Shown here one piece after another: positions 25,850 to 35,383 of a DNA stretch of 64,000 nucleotides (the stretch's first letter is position 1; each line of letters starts with the position of its first letter). The position numbers and the translations under genes were made by a program. The notes beneath the pieces are model-generated. The model ran no database searches and was not told where the DNA came from. It worked only from the letters and a program-made list of their open reading frames with translations. Source of the stretch: Marinobacter halotolerans (lineage in GTDB: Bacteria; Pseudomonadota; Gammaproteobacteria; Pseudomonadales; Oleiphilaceae). The DNA is taken from positions 1,798,001 to 1,862,000 of the forward strand of contig NZ_VMHP01000001.1 in assembly GCF_008795985.1 (NCBI RefSeq), written 5' to 3'.

Positions 25850-26503
25850 TTATTCGCCGCTCCAGTTAACGGAGGGATCGGGTGTCATCCGCAGGTAAGG
25901 CCTTACCGCTTTGTAGCCTTTCGGGAAGCGCTTGTTGATCTCTTCCTCGTCCTGCAGGGACGGCACGATCACCACGTCTTCGCCTTTCTCCCAGTTACCC
26001 GGGGTGGCCACCTTGTGGTTGTCGGTCATCTGCAGTGAATCAACCACCCTCAGCACTTCGTTGAAGTTCCGTCCGGTACTGGCCGGATAGGTAATCATCA
26101 AGCGAACTTTCTTGTTCGGGTCGATCACGAACAGCGAGCGAACCGTCAGGCTGCTATCCGCATTAGGGTGGATCATGTCATAAAGCTGAGAGACCTTCCG
26201 GTCCTCATCGGCAATGATCGGGAAGTTGACGGTGCAACCCTGGGTTTCGTTGATGTCTTCTATCCACTGTTTGTGGGAAGGAACGGCATCAACGCTCAAA
26301 GCAATCGCCTTCACATTCCGTTTGGCAAATTCGTCTTTCAGTTTGGCCGTCAGACCCAGTTCGGTGGTGCATACCGGCGTGAAGTCGGCCGGATGAGAGA
26401 AAAGAATGCCCCAGCCGTCGCCAAGCCAATCGTGAAAACGTATCGTGCCTTCGCTGGATTCCTGCTCGAAATCCGGTGCTGTATCGCCCAATCGTAAGGT
26501 CAT
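25850..26503 (-). CDS. 1-Cys peroxiredoxin (Prx6 type)
   Basis: 217 residues, the length of the Prx6/AhpC-TSA 1-Cys group. The peroxidatic site PADFTPVCTTE has Cys45 and Thr42, and the C-terminal peroxiredoxin domain (about 155-217, including RPYLRMTPDPS) is intact. It reduces hydroperoxides in the cytoplasm. One other Cys (ETQGC) exists, but not in a known resolving position. AGGAGG precedes the ATG. The 237-bp gap to the divergent hydrolase gene has no OxyR site that I can recognise. Confidence 0.92.
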   Translation of the reverse strand: MTLRLGDTAPDFEQESSEGTIRFHDWLGDGWGILFSHPADFTPVCTTELGLTAKLKDEFAKRNVKAIALSVDAVPSHKQWIEDINETQGCTVNFPIIADEDRKVSQLYDMIHPNADSSLTVRSLFVIDPNKKVRLMITYPASTGRNFNEVLRVVDSLQMTDNHKVATPGNWEKGEDVVIVPSLQDEEEINKRFPKGYKAVRPYLRMTPDPSVNWSGE

Positions 26504-26740
26504 AGTCTTTCCTCCTTATAACAATGTTCGATGCCGGCCTGATAACTTGCCGATCCATTTGTTCGTGTTCATATAACTATGGTGGCAGATGTTTGTAAAA
26601 CCAAGGGGCGTGTCATCAGGTTTTACAGGACTCTTGTTCTGATTGTAGACCGACCTGTTGAGCTGTAAACAGCCGGCGCTGGTGTAAATCAGTAGTCTCT
26701 GGGTTAACCTGATGGTAACAGAGATCCGGAGTGACATTGC

Positions 26741-27700
26741 ATGAGCCATGCGCAGAGAGAAACCGTAACCGGCACACTTGAACGGCAAGCCGGCACGGCA
26801 GAGCCGGAAGCCTTTTTTGTAGACGTCGGCGAGCTGGAATTCTGTGTGGAAACGCGCGGTGACCCCGGGGGTGAACCGGTCATATTCGTTATGGGGCTCG
26901 GCGCCCAGATGACGCTCTGGCCCGAGGCGCTGCTTGAGCACTACGTGCGGGAAGGTTACCGGGTTATCCGTTTCGACAACCGGGACATTGGCTTGTCGTC
27001 CCACCTGCGGAACCGCCTGAAAGGCAACCCTATGGCGGTCATGGCCAAGGCCCGCATGGGGCTTAATATCTCGGCGCCCTACACACTGCATGAGATGGCC
27101 GCGGACGTTTGTGGCGTGATGGATGCACTGGGGCTGGCCAGCGCACACCTGGTGGGTGTGTCCATGGGCGGCATGATTTCCCAACTGGTGGCTGCAACCT
27201 GGCCGGAACGGGTGCGTTCGGCAACCCTGATCATGACTTCCACCAACAGCCCCCGGCTGCCGATGCCCAAGCCCTCGCTGATTGTCCGGCTGGCAGGCGT
27301 TGGCAAGAAGGGTAGCGATGAGGAAACCGTCGTTGAGCGATCCATGGACTTCTGGAAGCTGATCCAGAGCCCCGGCTTTCCGGCCCGGGACGAGGATTTG
27401 CGAGAACGTATCACCTATAACTTCCGGCGCAGCTACAACCCGGCTGGTATTCTACGCCAGACCCGTGCGATTCTGGCCACCGGCAGCCTGTCTTCGGCCA
27501 CGCGCCGTATCCGGCAGCCGGTGGCAGTGATCCATGGCCTGGCCGATCCGCTGGTGCGCCCGGCGGCGGCGAAACAGCTGGGCTATCTGATCCCCCATGC
27601 CCGCCTGGAACTGATTCACGGCATGGGTCACGATCTGCCAGAGCCCCTTTTGGGGCGTTTCGCTGAAATCAGTTTCGAAACCATGGACCGCGCAAGCTGA
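26741..27700 (+). CDS. Alpha/beta hydrolase
   Basis: 319 residues. The nucleophile elbow GVSMGG places the catalytic Ser near residue 142. HGLADPLV supplies the acid Asp, and HGMGHDLPE the His. An oxyanion-type segment (VMGLGAQMTLW) is typical of the family. It has no signal peptide. Substrate unknown; the family includes lactonases and esterases. CGGAG precedes the ATG. Confidence 0.87.
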   Translation: MSHAQRETVTGTLERQAGTAEPEAFFVDVGELEFCVETRGDPGGEPVIFVMGLGAQMTLWPEALLEHYVREGYRVIRFDNRDIGLSSHLRNRLKGNPMAVMAKARMGLNISAPYTLHEMAADVCGVMDALGLASAHLVGVSMGGMISQLVAATWPERVRSATLIMTSTNSPRLPMPKPSLIVRLAGVGKKGSDEETVVERSMDFWKLIQSPGFPARDEDLRERITYNFRRSYNPAGILRQTRAILATGSLSSATRRIRQPVAVIHGLADPLVRPAAAKQLGYLIPHARLELIHGMGHDLPEPLLGRFAEISFETMDRAS

Positions 27701-27765
27701 ATCAAATGACCTATATTTAGAGTGAGCAGTACCGGAATCCGAACCCCGAGGGAGGGAGTCTGCCC

Positions 27766-28185
27766 ATGCAATCGCTGAAAGCCTCTGATGTCATGTCAAA
27801 CCACATCGAACCTGTTCGTTGTGGGACGCCGTTGACCAAAGTGGTCAAAACCCTGCTGCACAACCATATTTCCGGCTTGCCGGTGGTTGACGATCACCGA
27901 CGGGTCATCGGCTTCATTTCCGAGCAGGATTGCATTCACGCCCTGCTGGTCAGTAATTACCATCGCGAGGGTGATCCGGTGGTGGACGATGTGATGTTTC
28001 GCAACCCGCTGACCATTTCCCCCGAGATGTCGGTGGTGGATCTGGCCCAGAATCTGGGGGCGGGCAAGCCCAAGGTGTATCCGGTGATTGATCACGGCAA
28101 GTTGATTGGCATCGTTACCCGCACCTCGATTCTGGCGGAGCTGGCAAAAGTCGGCTGTGGTATCGAAGTGCCAAAAACCGCTTAG
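27766..28185 (+). CDS. Tandem CBS-domain protein
   Basis: 139 residues made of two CBS domains (about 8-60 and 75-130), with LPVVDDHRRVIGFISEQD and VYPVIDHGKLIGIVTRTS as the conserved ends. CBS pairs bind adenine nucleotides and regulate partner enzymes; no enzyme is fused here. The ATG has a GAGGGAGGG ribosome site. It lies 28 bp before fghA and may be co-transcribed with it. Confidence 0.88.
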   Translation: MQSLKASDVMSNHIEPVRCGTPLTKVVKTLLHNHISGLPVVDDHRRVIGFISEQDCIHALLVSNYHREGDPVVDDVMFRNPLTISPEMSVVDLAQNLGAGKPKVYPVIDHGKLIGIVTRTSILAELAKVGCGIEVPKTA

Positions 28186-28212
28186 CCATTTTCTGAACAC
28201 AATGAGGTAACC

Positions 28213-29064
28213 ATGGAACTGATTTCGACAAATGTCTGTTTCAACGGCGAACATCGGCGGTACCGGCACCGCTCGGCGGCGCTGGACTGTGAAATGGAGT
28301 TTGCCGTGTTTCTGCCGCCCGCTGCCATCGGCAGCGAATCACGCAAGGTTCCCGTGCTTTACTGGCTGTCTGGCCTGACCTGTACCGATCAGAATTTCAT
28401 GCAGAAGGCAGGGGCCCTGAAGCGCGCCGCAGAGCTGGGAATGGCCATTGTGTGCCCTGATACCAGTCCGCGGGGCGTGAACCTGCCCGGCGAAGACGAA
28501 AGCTATGATTTTGGCAGTGGGGCGGGTTTCTACGTCAATGCCACCCAGCAACCCTGGGCCACTCACTACCGCATGTACGACTATGTGGTAAAGGAAATCC
28601 CGCAGGTGATTGAATCCAACCTGCCGGTCATGGAAACCCGTTCAATCAGCGGTCATTCCATGGGCGGACACGGTGCCTTGATCGCTGCGCTGAAGAATCC
28701 TGGCCACTATCAGTCGGTGTCAGCGTTTGCGCCGATATCCCATCCGTCAGTCTGCCCCTGGGGTCAGAAGGCCTTTGAAGGGTACCTGGGCAGTGATACC
28801 GCCACCTGGGCAGAATGGGATGCGACACTGCTGATTCCGACCGCAAAGGAGCGCCTTCCGCTGCTGATTGATCAGGGCACGGCCGACAATTTCCTGGAAG
28901 AACAGCTGTATCCGGAAGCGCTGGCAGACGCCTGTGAGAAGGTGCATCACCCGATCCACTTGCACATGCGCCGGGGCTACGATCACAGCTATTTCTTTAT
29001 TGCTTCGTTTATCGACGAGCATCTGGACCACCACGCCCGGGCCCTTGGCCTGCTGCCCGGCTAG
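28213..29064 (+). CDS. fghA: S-formylglutathione hydrolase
   Basis: 283 residues. It hydrolyses S-formylglutathione to formate and glutathione in formaldehyde detoxification. Family motifs are WLSGLTCTDQNFMQKAGA and the catalytic Ser149 in SGHSMGGHGAL, with Asp in IDQGTADNF and His in GYDHSYFFI. No glutathione-dependent formaldehyde dehydrogenase lies next to it. The last four bases overlap the convergent HD gene stop (CTAG). Confidence 0.94.
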   Translation: MELISTNVCFNGEHRRYRHRSAALDCEMEFAVFLPPAAIGSESRKVPVLYWLSGLTCTDQNFMQKAGALKRAAELGMAIVCPDTSPRGVNLPGEDESYDFGSGAGFYVNATQQPWATHYRMYDYVVKEIPQVIESNLPVMETRSISGHSMGGHGALIAALKNPGHYQSVSAFAPISHPSVCPWGQKAFEGYLGSDTATWAEWDATLLIPTAKERLPLLIDQGTADNFLEEQLYPEALADACEKVHHPIHLHMRRGYDHSYFFIASFIDEHLDHHARALGLLPG

Positions 29065-30185
29065 TGGAAGCCCCAGATCTGCCCGAAGTCCATGGAGGGC
29101 ATCACTTCGGGCATTTCCACGTCAACAATACCGTATTCCAGCCTGCTGCAATCCCGCTCGAAGGTGCCGTTGTAACGGTTGCCCCTGGGACCAATGATTG
29201 CTCTGGCAAACGGGCCGCGGGTGCTTCTGGGCCGTGCAACAATTACCGCGATTTCCTCATTCTGTAATTTCACCAGGGTGCCCGGCGGGTAGTCGGTCAG
29301 CACCTTCAGCAGGGCTTTCGGGATGGCGGGCCGGAACACGCCGCTGCCTGCCAGGTTGGTGATCAGCTTGCGGGCTTCCGTCACCTTCATACGCCGCCGA
29401 TAGGCCCGTCGCGTAATGCTTGCGACATAGCGTTCGGCCAACGCCAGGATTTCTGCTTCACCCCGGATTTCCGTGCCACTCAGGCCGAAGGGATAACCGT
29501 TGCCATTGGCTTGTTCATGGTGCTGTTCGATGATCTTCATCAACAGGGAATTGGTGATGCCTGCGTCCTTCAGTGCCTGGATGCTGCGCACCGGATGCTT
29601 GCGAATCACTGCACGCTGGTCTTCCGTCAGAACCTTGTTGGAGGCGTTCAGCTTGTCGGCGATCGGCACCAGGGCCAGGTTCGCAGTCAGCGCGGCGCCA
29701 ATCAGAACCGCGGTGCGCTTTTCATCCAACCCGAACTGCCGCGCGGTAAACCGACAGAGAATGGCATAGAACAGGATCTGCTCATGGATCGTCGGCTCGA
29801 TGGAATAGAGATGAACCAACGCCAGGCTGGCCTCCGGGGAAGCGTCGCACATCTGATCAATGATGCGACCCAGCCCCAGCAGTCTTTTCTGGGCACTCGG
29901 ATCCTGATCAGTGACGGCTTTCAGGGCGGATTCCAGGGTGTGCAAAAGCACCGGGTATTCGGCAAACGGATTGAGTTCACGAACATCCTCGGGTGCTTCT
30001 TCGGGCGGGCGCTCGATCTTGCGGGGCAGAAACCGTCCACGCTCGAACAGTTGCTCAAGCTGGGCATCGTTATGAATCACATAGCCCTGGCGTAAAAGCA
30101 CGTTGCCGTCGACGTCGTAGACTGTCCAGGGCAGGGGCTTTCCAATGGTGAGTGCGCCAGGCGCGATGCGGACAAGGTTCTCCAC
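29061..30185 (-). CDS. Degenerate HD-GYP-like protein
   Basis: 374 residues. The middle (about 100-270) follows the HD-GYP c-di-GMP phosphodiesterase pattern, with RKHPVRSIQAL, and HHEQANGNGYPFGLSG at about 222-237. The signature HD pair, expected in AALxHDIG, is replaced by Ala168-Asn169 (AALTANLALVP). With these metal ligands gone, the protein is probably not a phosphodiesterase but could still bind c-di-GMP or a partner. The start is GTG with AGGAAG upstream. A GGDEF gene lies divergently next to it. Confidence 0.8.
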   Translation of the reverse strand: MENLVRIAPGALTIGKPLPWTVYDVDGNVLLRQGYVIHNDAQLEQLFERGRFLPRKIERPPEEAPEDVRELNPFAEYPVLLHTLESALKAVTDQDPSAQKRLLGLGRIIDQMCDASPEASLALVHLYSIEPTIHEQILFYAILCRFTARQFGLDEKRTAVLIGAALTANLALVPIADKLNASNKVLTEDQRAVIRKHPVRSIQALKDAGITNSLLMKIIEQHHEQANGNGYPFGLSGTEIRGEAEILALAERYVASITRRAYRRRMKVTEARKLITNLAGSGVFRPAIPKALLKVLTDYPPGTLVKLQNEEIAVIVARPRSTRGPFARAIIGPRGNRYNGTFERDCSRLEYGIVDVEMPEVMPSMDFGQIWGFH

Positions 30186-30476
30186 GCGATAGCTTCCTGC
30201 TGTTTTTTTTAATAATAGCCGAGTCTAACCGCTAAGCTGTTATTAACTCCATAGAATTCCAGTCAATCGATGCTCAAACATCTATTACAAATACCGCGGT
30301 TTTGTCCTTGCCATGATCTGATTGCAGGTGATTTGTAAAATCTGGTGGTAGCGCACCGAACCGCACTGGACTTTCGATATACTAGGGTGCATGCGGCGCA
30401 GACACCAGAACAAGGAATGGTCTGACGACTGAGGCTCCAACATGCAGTCGCCTCGAACATTGATCCGGACAACACT

Positions 30477-31487
30477 ATGCTTTATCGATTAAAAACCGAC
30501 CTACGGTTATCGATCATCACCCTGCTTGGCGTCAGCGGCCTGATTGGCATCACTCCGTTTGCGGTCATGCGCTTCCTGCAGGGCAATGTGCTTGCGGGCG
30601 CAGTAGACCTGGCGATCCTGTTGTCCATCTTTGGAGGCATGGTTTACGCCTGGGTGACCGGCGACACGGGCCGCAGCGGCTTATTCATGGCGGTCATATG
30701 TGCAGGTGGTGCTGTTGCCGTGGGTGCGATCGTGGGCGAGCCCGGGCTTTTCTGGATCTATCCGGTGCTGGTGACCAGCTTCTTTCTGACCGAGTCCCGT
30801 TACGCCATCGCCATCAACATTGCCGGGGTGATGGGGCTGATGGTCCACGGTGTGGCGTTCAGCTCGTCGGTGCAGATGTGGACCTTTGCCACCACCGCGG
30901 TTGTGGTCAGTTGCTGCGCCTATGCCTTTGCCCATCGCAACGAAAACCAGCGTGAGCGGCTGGAGCACCTGGCAACCGTAGACCCGCTGACGGGGGTTAA
31001 GAACCGCCGCTCAATGGATCAAGAACTGGCCGTTGCCGTGTCGGTATATGCCCGCAACGGCATTTCCCAGGGGCTGGTATTACTGGATATCGACCATTTC
31101 AAGAAAGTGAACGATGTGTACGGTCATAGTGTGGGCGACGAAGTGCTGAAAGAGCTCGTGTCGCTGGTACAGCAGAATATCCGGCGCTCTGACCAGGTAT
31201 TCCGTTTCGGCGGAGAGGAATTCGTGCTGTTGATGCCTGGCGTTGATGAAGTGGGTCTGCGGGCGGTAATGCACAATCTTCAGGAAATTATACGCCGGTT
31301 CCTGAAACACCCCGGGGGATCGGTCACCGCCTCCTTCGGCGTTGCCGTGCTTCGGGCCGACGAAAGTCCCGAGGACTGGTTCTCCCGTGCAGACGCCGCC
31401 CTTTATACCGCCAAAGAGTCCGGACGCGACCAGGTGGTTTACGCGGACGAACTCGCTACGCCGGCTGCGCCTGTCCTGCCGGCCTGA
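30477..31487 (+). CDS. Membrane GGDEF diguanylate cyclase
   Basis: 336 residues with about six N-terminal membrane helices (about 12-155) and a C-terminal GGDEF domain (about 165-325). The active site reads GGEEF at about 245, with the I-site RRSD five residues before it. It therefore should make c-di-GMP with product inhibition. The membrane part matches no named sensor that I recognise. The 291-bp gap before it holds no gene and no clear signal. Its 3' end overlaps the convergent MATE gene by 32 bp. Confidence 0.9.
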   Translation: MLYRLKTDLRLSIITLLGVSGLIGITPFAVMRFLQGNVLAGAVDLAILLSIFGGMVYAWVTGDTGRSGLFMAVICAGGAVAVGAIVGEPGLFWIYPVLVTSFFLTESRYAIAINIAGVMGLMVHGVAFSSSVQMWTFATTAVVVSCCAYAFAHRNENQRERLEHLATVDPLTGVKNRRSMDQELAVAVSVYARNGISQGLVLLDIDHFKKVNDVYGHSVGDEVLKELVSLVQQNIRRSDQVFRFGGEEFVLLMPGVDEVGLRAVMHNLQEIIRRFLKHPGGSVTASFGVAVLRADESPEDWFSRADAALYTAKESGRDQVVYADELATPAAPVLPA

Positions 31488-32856
31488 ACAGGAACAGGCG
31501 CGTACCCAGTAGCACACTGGCCGTGGCCAGTCCGCAGGTCAGCCCTACCCAGAAGCCTGGCGCGCCCATGGCCGGTACCAGCCAATCCCTGAAAGTCAGA
31601 ACCCAGCCCAGCGTCAGCCCCACGCCCCAGAACGAAAAAAGCATGATGAACATGGGAATGCGTGTGTCCCGGTAGCCTCGCAGGGCGCTGATGCAGGTAA
31701 CCTGTATCACGTCGGCAATCTGGAAAATGGCCGCAAACACCAGCAACTGAACCGCCACCGCCTGAACATCCGGGGCATTGGTGTAGAGCGCGGCAATTTC
31801 CCCAGAAAATACGAACAGCGCAACTGCAAAGAACAGCGCCACAGCCACGGCCAGAATGAGAGAACTGAGGGCGATCAGCCTTGCCGTATCGGGGCTTCGC
31901 GCGCCCAGCAGGAAGCTGACCCTTAGCGTTAGTGCCATACCGATGCTTAGCGGCAGCATGAACAGCAGTGAGACCACGTTCAGCGCAATCTGGTGGCCCG
32001 CGACGACGACCGGCCCCAGCGGTGCCAGAAACAGGGCAATCACCGAAAACAGGCTGGCTTCCACAAAGATGGTGAAACCGATGGGCACGCCCAGCCGCAG
32101 GATTTCCAGAATGCCCGGCCAGTCCGGCTTTGCCCAGTCCGCCCAAAGATGGAAACGGCGGTACACCGAGCTGCGATTGAGATAGATGACCAGGGCGGTG
32201 ACCGCCACCGCGTTGGAGATCGAGGTGGCCCAGCCACAGCCCACGCCGCCCATGGCTGGCAGGCCGAACTTGCCGTAGATGAAGATGTAGTTCAGTGGCA
32301 GATTGATCAGCGTACCCAACACCGAAAACGCCATGATGACCCGGGTGTGGCCGAGCCCGTCTGTCAGCCCCCGCAGTGACATCATCACCAGCATGAAGGG
32401 AATGCCCCAGGCGAATGCATCCAGATAGCCCTGGGCAATGCGGGCGGTGTCGGCTTCCAGCCGGAGCAGATTGAGTACCGGGTAAACGTTGGTCAGCAGG
32501 GCGATCATGATCACCGAGCCGCCGGCCGCAATGTAAAGGCCCTGCCAGGTTGCTGGCATGACCTTTTCAAAAGATCGGGCGCCGTTGAAACCGGAAATGA
32601 TCGGCTGCAGCGCACCCAGCAGGCCCATGAAAAACAGGAAAACGGGCATCCACAGGCTGCTACCGATGCCCACCGCAGCCAGGTCCTCGGCGCTGGCGTG
32701 GCCTGCCATAACGGTATCGATCACGCCATTGGCCATCTGGGCTACCTGGGCAATCAAAATCGGGCCGCCCAGAATGGCCAGCGTTCGCCACTCGGTCAGC
32801 GTGCGCTGGATCAGCGGCTGGCGGACTTCGGGTAACGGCTGGTGAGCTTCATCCAT
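31456..32856 (-). CDS. MATE-family multidrug efflux transporter
   Basis: 466 residues with about twelve membrane helices in two related halves, as in NorM. GPILIAQVAQMANGVIDTVMAGH and the later LGVPIGFTIFVEASLFS are the corresponding first helices of each half. It exports cationic drugs in exchange for sodium or protons at the inner membrane. The 3' end overlaps the GGDEF gene by 32 bp. Substrate is not predictable. Confidence 0.93.
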   Translation of the reverse strand: MDEAHQPLPEVRQPLIQRTLTEWRTLAILGGPILIAQVAQMANGVIDTVMAGHASAEDLAAVGIGSSLWMPVFLFFMGLLGALQPIISGFNGARSFEKVMPATWQGLYIAAGGSVIMIALLTNVYPVLNLLRLEADTARIAQGYLDAFAWGIPFMLVMMSLRGLTDGLGHTRVIMAFSVLGTLINLPLNYIFIYGKFGLPAMGGVGCGWATSISNAVAVTALVIYLNRSSVYRRFHLWADWAKPDWPGILEILRLGVPIGFTIFVEASLFSVIALFLAPLGPVVVAGHQIALNVVSLLFMLPLSIGMALTLRVSFLLGARSPDTARLIALSSLILAVAVALFFAVALFVFSGEIAALYTNAPDVQAVAVQLLVFAAIFQIADVIQVTCISALRGYRDTRIPMFIMLFSFWGVGLTLGWVLTFRDWLVPAMGAPGFWVGLTCGLATASVLLGTRLFLFRPAGQAQPA

Positions 32857-33001
32857 AGGGTTGCGGTTCAGACCAGAAAAGTGAAAAGGCAGCGTTCAGG
32901 AAGCGGGATGGTACCCTATTCCCGGCCGCCGGGGGCATAGGGTGTTTCCGTGGCACGGTATACAGGGGAATCCGGGAAGCGGTAAAGTGCGCGGCCTGAC
33001 A

Positions 33002-33886
33002 ATGCGGAGGTGGTCAAACGTGGGTCTTCTGGTCTTTGTAACGGTACTCTGGGCGTTTTCATTCAGCCTGATCGGCGAGTTTCTGGCCGGCCAGGTGGAC
33101 AGTGATTTTGCCGTCCTGACACGGGTCGTGCTGGCCGCCCTGGTGTTCCTGCCACTTACACGCTGGCGGGGGGTTCCGGGTGGGCTGAAACTGGGGGTGC
33201 TGGTCACGGGCATGCTCCAGTTCGGTATCACCTATTTATGCCTTTACCGCTCGTTTGCCTACCTTAGCGTTCCCGAAGTGCTGCTGTTCACGATCTTTAC
33301 GCCCCTGTATGTCACGCTGATTGACGATGCCTTTTACCGCCGGTTTTCCCCGGTGGCACTGATGGCCGCCGCGGTGGCAACTCTGGGGGCGGGTATCATC
33401 CGTTACGATGGCCTCAGTGGGGACTTCATTACCGGGTTTCTGCTGCTGCAGGTGGCCAATTTCACCTTTGCCGCAGGACAGGTGGGCTATAAACACACCA
33501 TGCAGCACTTTCCGCTGGATCTGCCGGCCTATCGAACGTTCGGCTATTTCTTTTTCGGCGCGCTGATCATTGCCCTGCCTTCCTTCCTGATTTTCGGTGA
33601 CGCTGAACGGCTGCCTTCGACCGCCCTGCAGTGGGGCGTTCTGTTCTGGCTGGGCCTGGCGGCTTCCGGTGTGGGGCTGTTCCTGTGGAACCGCGGTGCC
33701 TGCCATGTGGATGCGGGCACCCTGGCGATCATGAACAACGCCCTGGTGCCTGCCGGACTATTGGTCAATCTGTTAATCTGGAACCGCGATGCCGATCTGC
33801 TCCGTCTGGCTCTCGGCGGTGCAGTGATCGGTTTCTCGTTGTGGCTGAATGCCCGGTTTCACCCGAGGGCGCGCATCGCTGCCTAG
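33002..33886 (+). CDS. EamA/DMT-family transporter
   Basis: 294 residues from the ATG at 33002; the frame is open upstream, but MRRWSNVGLLVFVTVLWAF gives the normal first helix. Ten membrane helices in two five-helix EamA repeats, with GACHVDAGTLAIMNNALVPAG near the C terminus as in the amino-acid/amine exporter group. It likely exports a metabolite across the inner membrane. Confidence 0.88.
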   Translation: MRRWSNVGLLVFVTVLWAFSFSLIGEFLAGQVDSDFAVLTRVVLAALVFLPLTRWRGVPGGLKLGVLVTGMLQFGITYLCLYRSFAYLSVPEVLLFTIFTPLYVTLIDDAFYRRFSPVALMAAAVATLGAGIIRYDGLSGDFITGFLLLQVANFTFAAGQVGYKHTMQHFPLDLPAYRTFGYFFFGALIIALPSFLIFGDAERLPSTALQWGVLFWLGLAASGVGLFLWNRGACHVDAGTLAIMNNALVPAGLLVNLLIWNRDADLLRLALGGAVIGFSLWLNARFHPRARIAA

Positions 33887-33952
33887 CGGCTTGGCATTGG
33901 GGTTGCCTGCTGGCAGAATCGCGCCCCGCGATTCAAGGCACAGGACCCGACT

Positions 33953-35344
33953 ATGACCAAACCGACCAAAACATACTCCACTCCGGCCCATCGTGGGCTC
34001 TGGTCGTCCCGGCTGGCCTTCATTCTGGCGGCGACCGGGTCGTCCGTCGGCCTGGGCAATATCTGGAAATTTCCCTACGTTACCGGCGAAAACGGCGGCG
34101 GTGCCTTCGTGCTGGTGTACCTGTTGTGTATAGCGATTATTGGCATCCCCATCATGATGGCGGAAGTGTTCATCGGTCGTAACGGTCGCCACAACCCCAT
34201 CACCAGTTTCCGTCTGGTAGCTGCCAGAAACCTTGTATCCCCGGCCTGGCGCGTATCCGCGATTGTCGGCGTGCTGGCGGCGTTTATCATTCTGTCGTTT
34301 TATTCGATGATCGGCGGCTGGGCGGCTTCCTACGTTGGCCACGCGGCCATGGGGGATTTTAGCGGCCAGACTGCGGAGGCGATTGGCGAGCTGTTCAGCG
34401 CTCTGCTGGCCAGCCCGGTAACCCTGCTGATCTGGCACAGTGTGTTCATGGTGCTGGTGATATTCGTGGTGGCCCGGGGCCTTAAATCGGGGCTGGAGCG
34501 TGCGGTCACTATTCTGATGCCAGCGCTGTTTGGTCTGCTTCTGATTGCGGCGGCCTATGCGGCCACGACCGGTCACTTCGGCGAAGCCGTCTCATTCCTG
34601 TTCACGCCGGATTTCAGCGTGTTGACAATGGATGGTGTGCTGATTGCCCTGGGCCACGCGTTCTTCACGCTGAGCCTGGGCATGGCCGTGATGATGGCCT
34701 ATGGCTCCTACCTGGGCGATGACATTTCCATCGGACGTACCGCCGTGACCGTTTCGATTATGGATACGGTGGTGGCATTGATGGCCGGGTTGGCGATTTT
34801 CCCGGTGGTGTTTGCCAATGGGCTGGAACCCAGTGCCGGCCCCGGCCTGATCTTTGAGACCCTGCCGCTGGCCTTCGGGCAGATGCCCATGGGCATTCTG
34901 TTTGGAACCCTGTTTTTCGTGCTGCTGGTGTTCGCCGCCTGGACCTCCGCGATTTCCCTGCTGGAGCCGGTGGTGGAATGGCTGGAAGACAAGCTGATAT
35001 TCGGCCGCGTCGGCAGCACCGTGGTGGTGGGGCTAGGCTGCTGGGCGCTGGGTATTGTGTCTATCCTTTCCATGAACCTCTGGTCGGGCTTTGCGCCTCT
35101 GGGGATGTTCGAACGCTTCGAGGGCCAGACCATTTTTGGACTGCTCGACTTTTTCACCGCAAACGTGATGCTGCCGCTTTCAGGCCTGCTGACCGCGGTG
35201 TTTGTGGGCTGGTTCGTGGCAAAGGAATCGCTGGTGAAAGATCTGGCCCTGAAAGGCCCAACCTTCACACTCTGGTATAACCTGATCCGGTATGCCACGC
35301 CGGTGGCGGTGGCCGTTGTGTTTGCCTACAACCTGATGGCCTGA
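33953..35344 (+). CDS. Sodium:neurotransmitter symporter family transporter
   Basis: 463 residues, about eleven to twelve membrane helices. The first helix holds the family signature LAATGSSVGLGNIWKFPYV as read here (FILAATGSSVGLGNIWKF), including the unwound GNIW region that binds sodium and substrate. Bacterial members (LeuT relatives) import amino acids. The substrate is not determined. It stands alone, 66 bp after the DMT gene and 39 bp before a convergent chemoreceptor gene. Confidence 0.92.
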   Translation: MTKPTKTYSTPAHRGLWSSRLAFILAATGSSVGLGNIWKFPYVTGENGGGAFVLVYLLCIAIIGIPIMMAEVFIGRNGRHNPITSFRLVAARNLVSPAWRVSAIVGVLAAFIILSFYSMIGGWAASYVGHAAMGDFSGQTAEAIGELFSALLASPVTLLIWHSVFMVLVIFVVARGLKSGLERAVTILMPALFGLLLIAAAYAATTGHFGEAVSFLFTPDFSVLTMDGVLIALGHAFFTLSLGMAVMMAYGSYLGDDISIGRTAVTVSIMDTVVALMAGLAIFPVVFANGLEPSAGPGLIFETLPLAFGQMPMGILFGTLFFVLLVFAAWTSAISLLEPVVEWLEDKLIFGRVGSTVVVGLGCWALGIVSILSMNLWSGFAPLGMFERFEGQTIFGLLDFFTANVMLPLSGLLTAVFVGWFVAKESLVKDLALKGPTFTLWYNLIRYATPVAVAVVFAYNLMA

Positions 35345-35383
35345 ACAGGTTTCAAGGCCACCAGGTTGCGGGGATTTGGTTGA

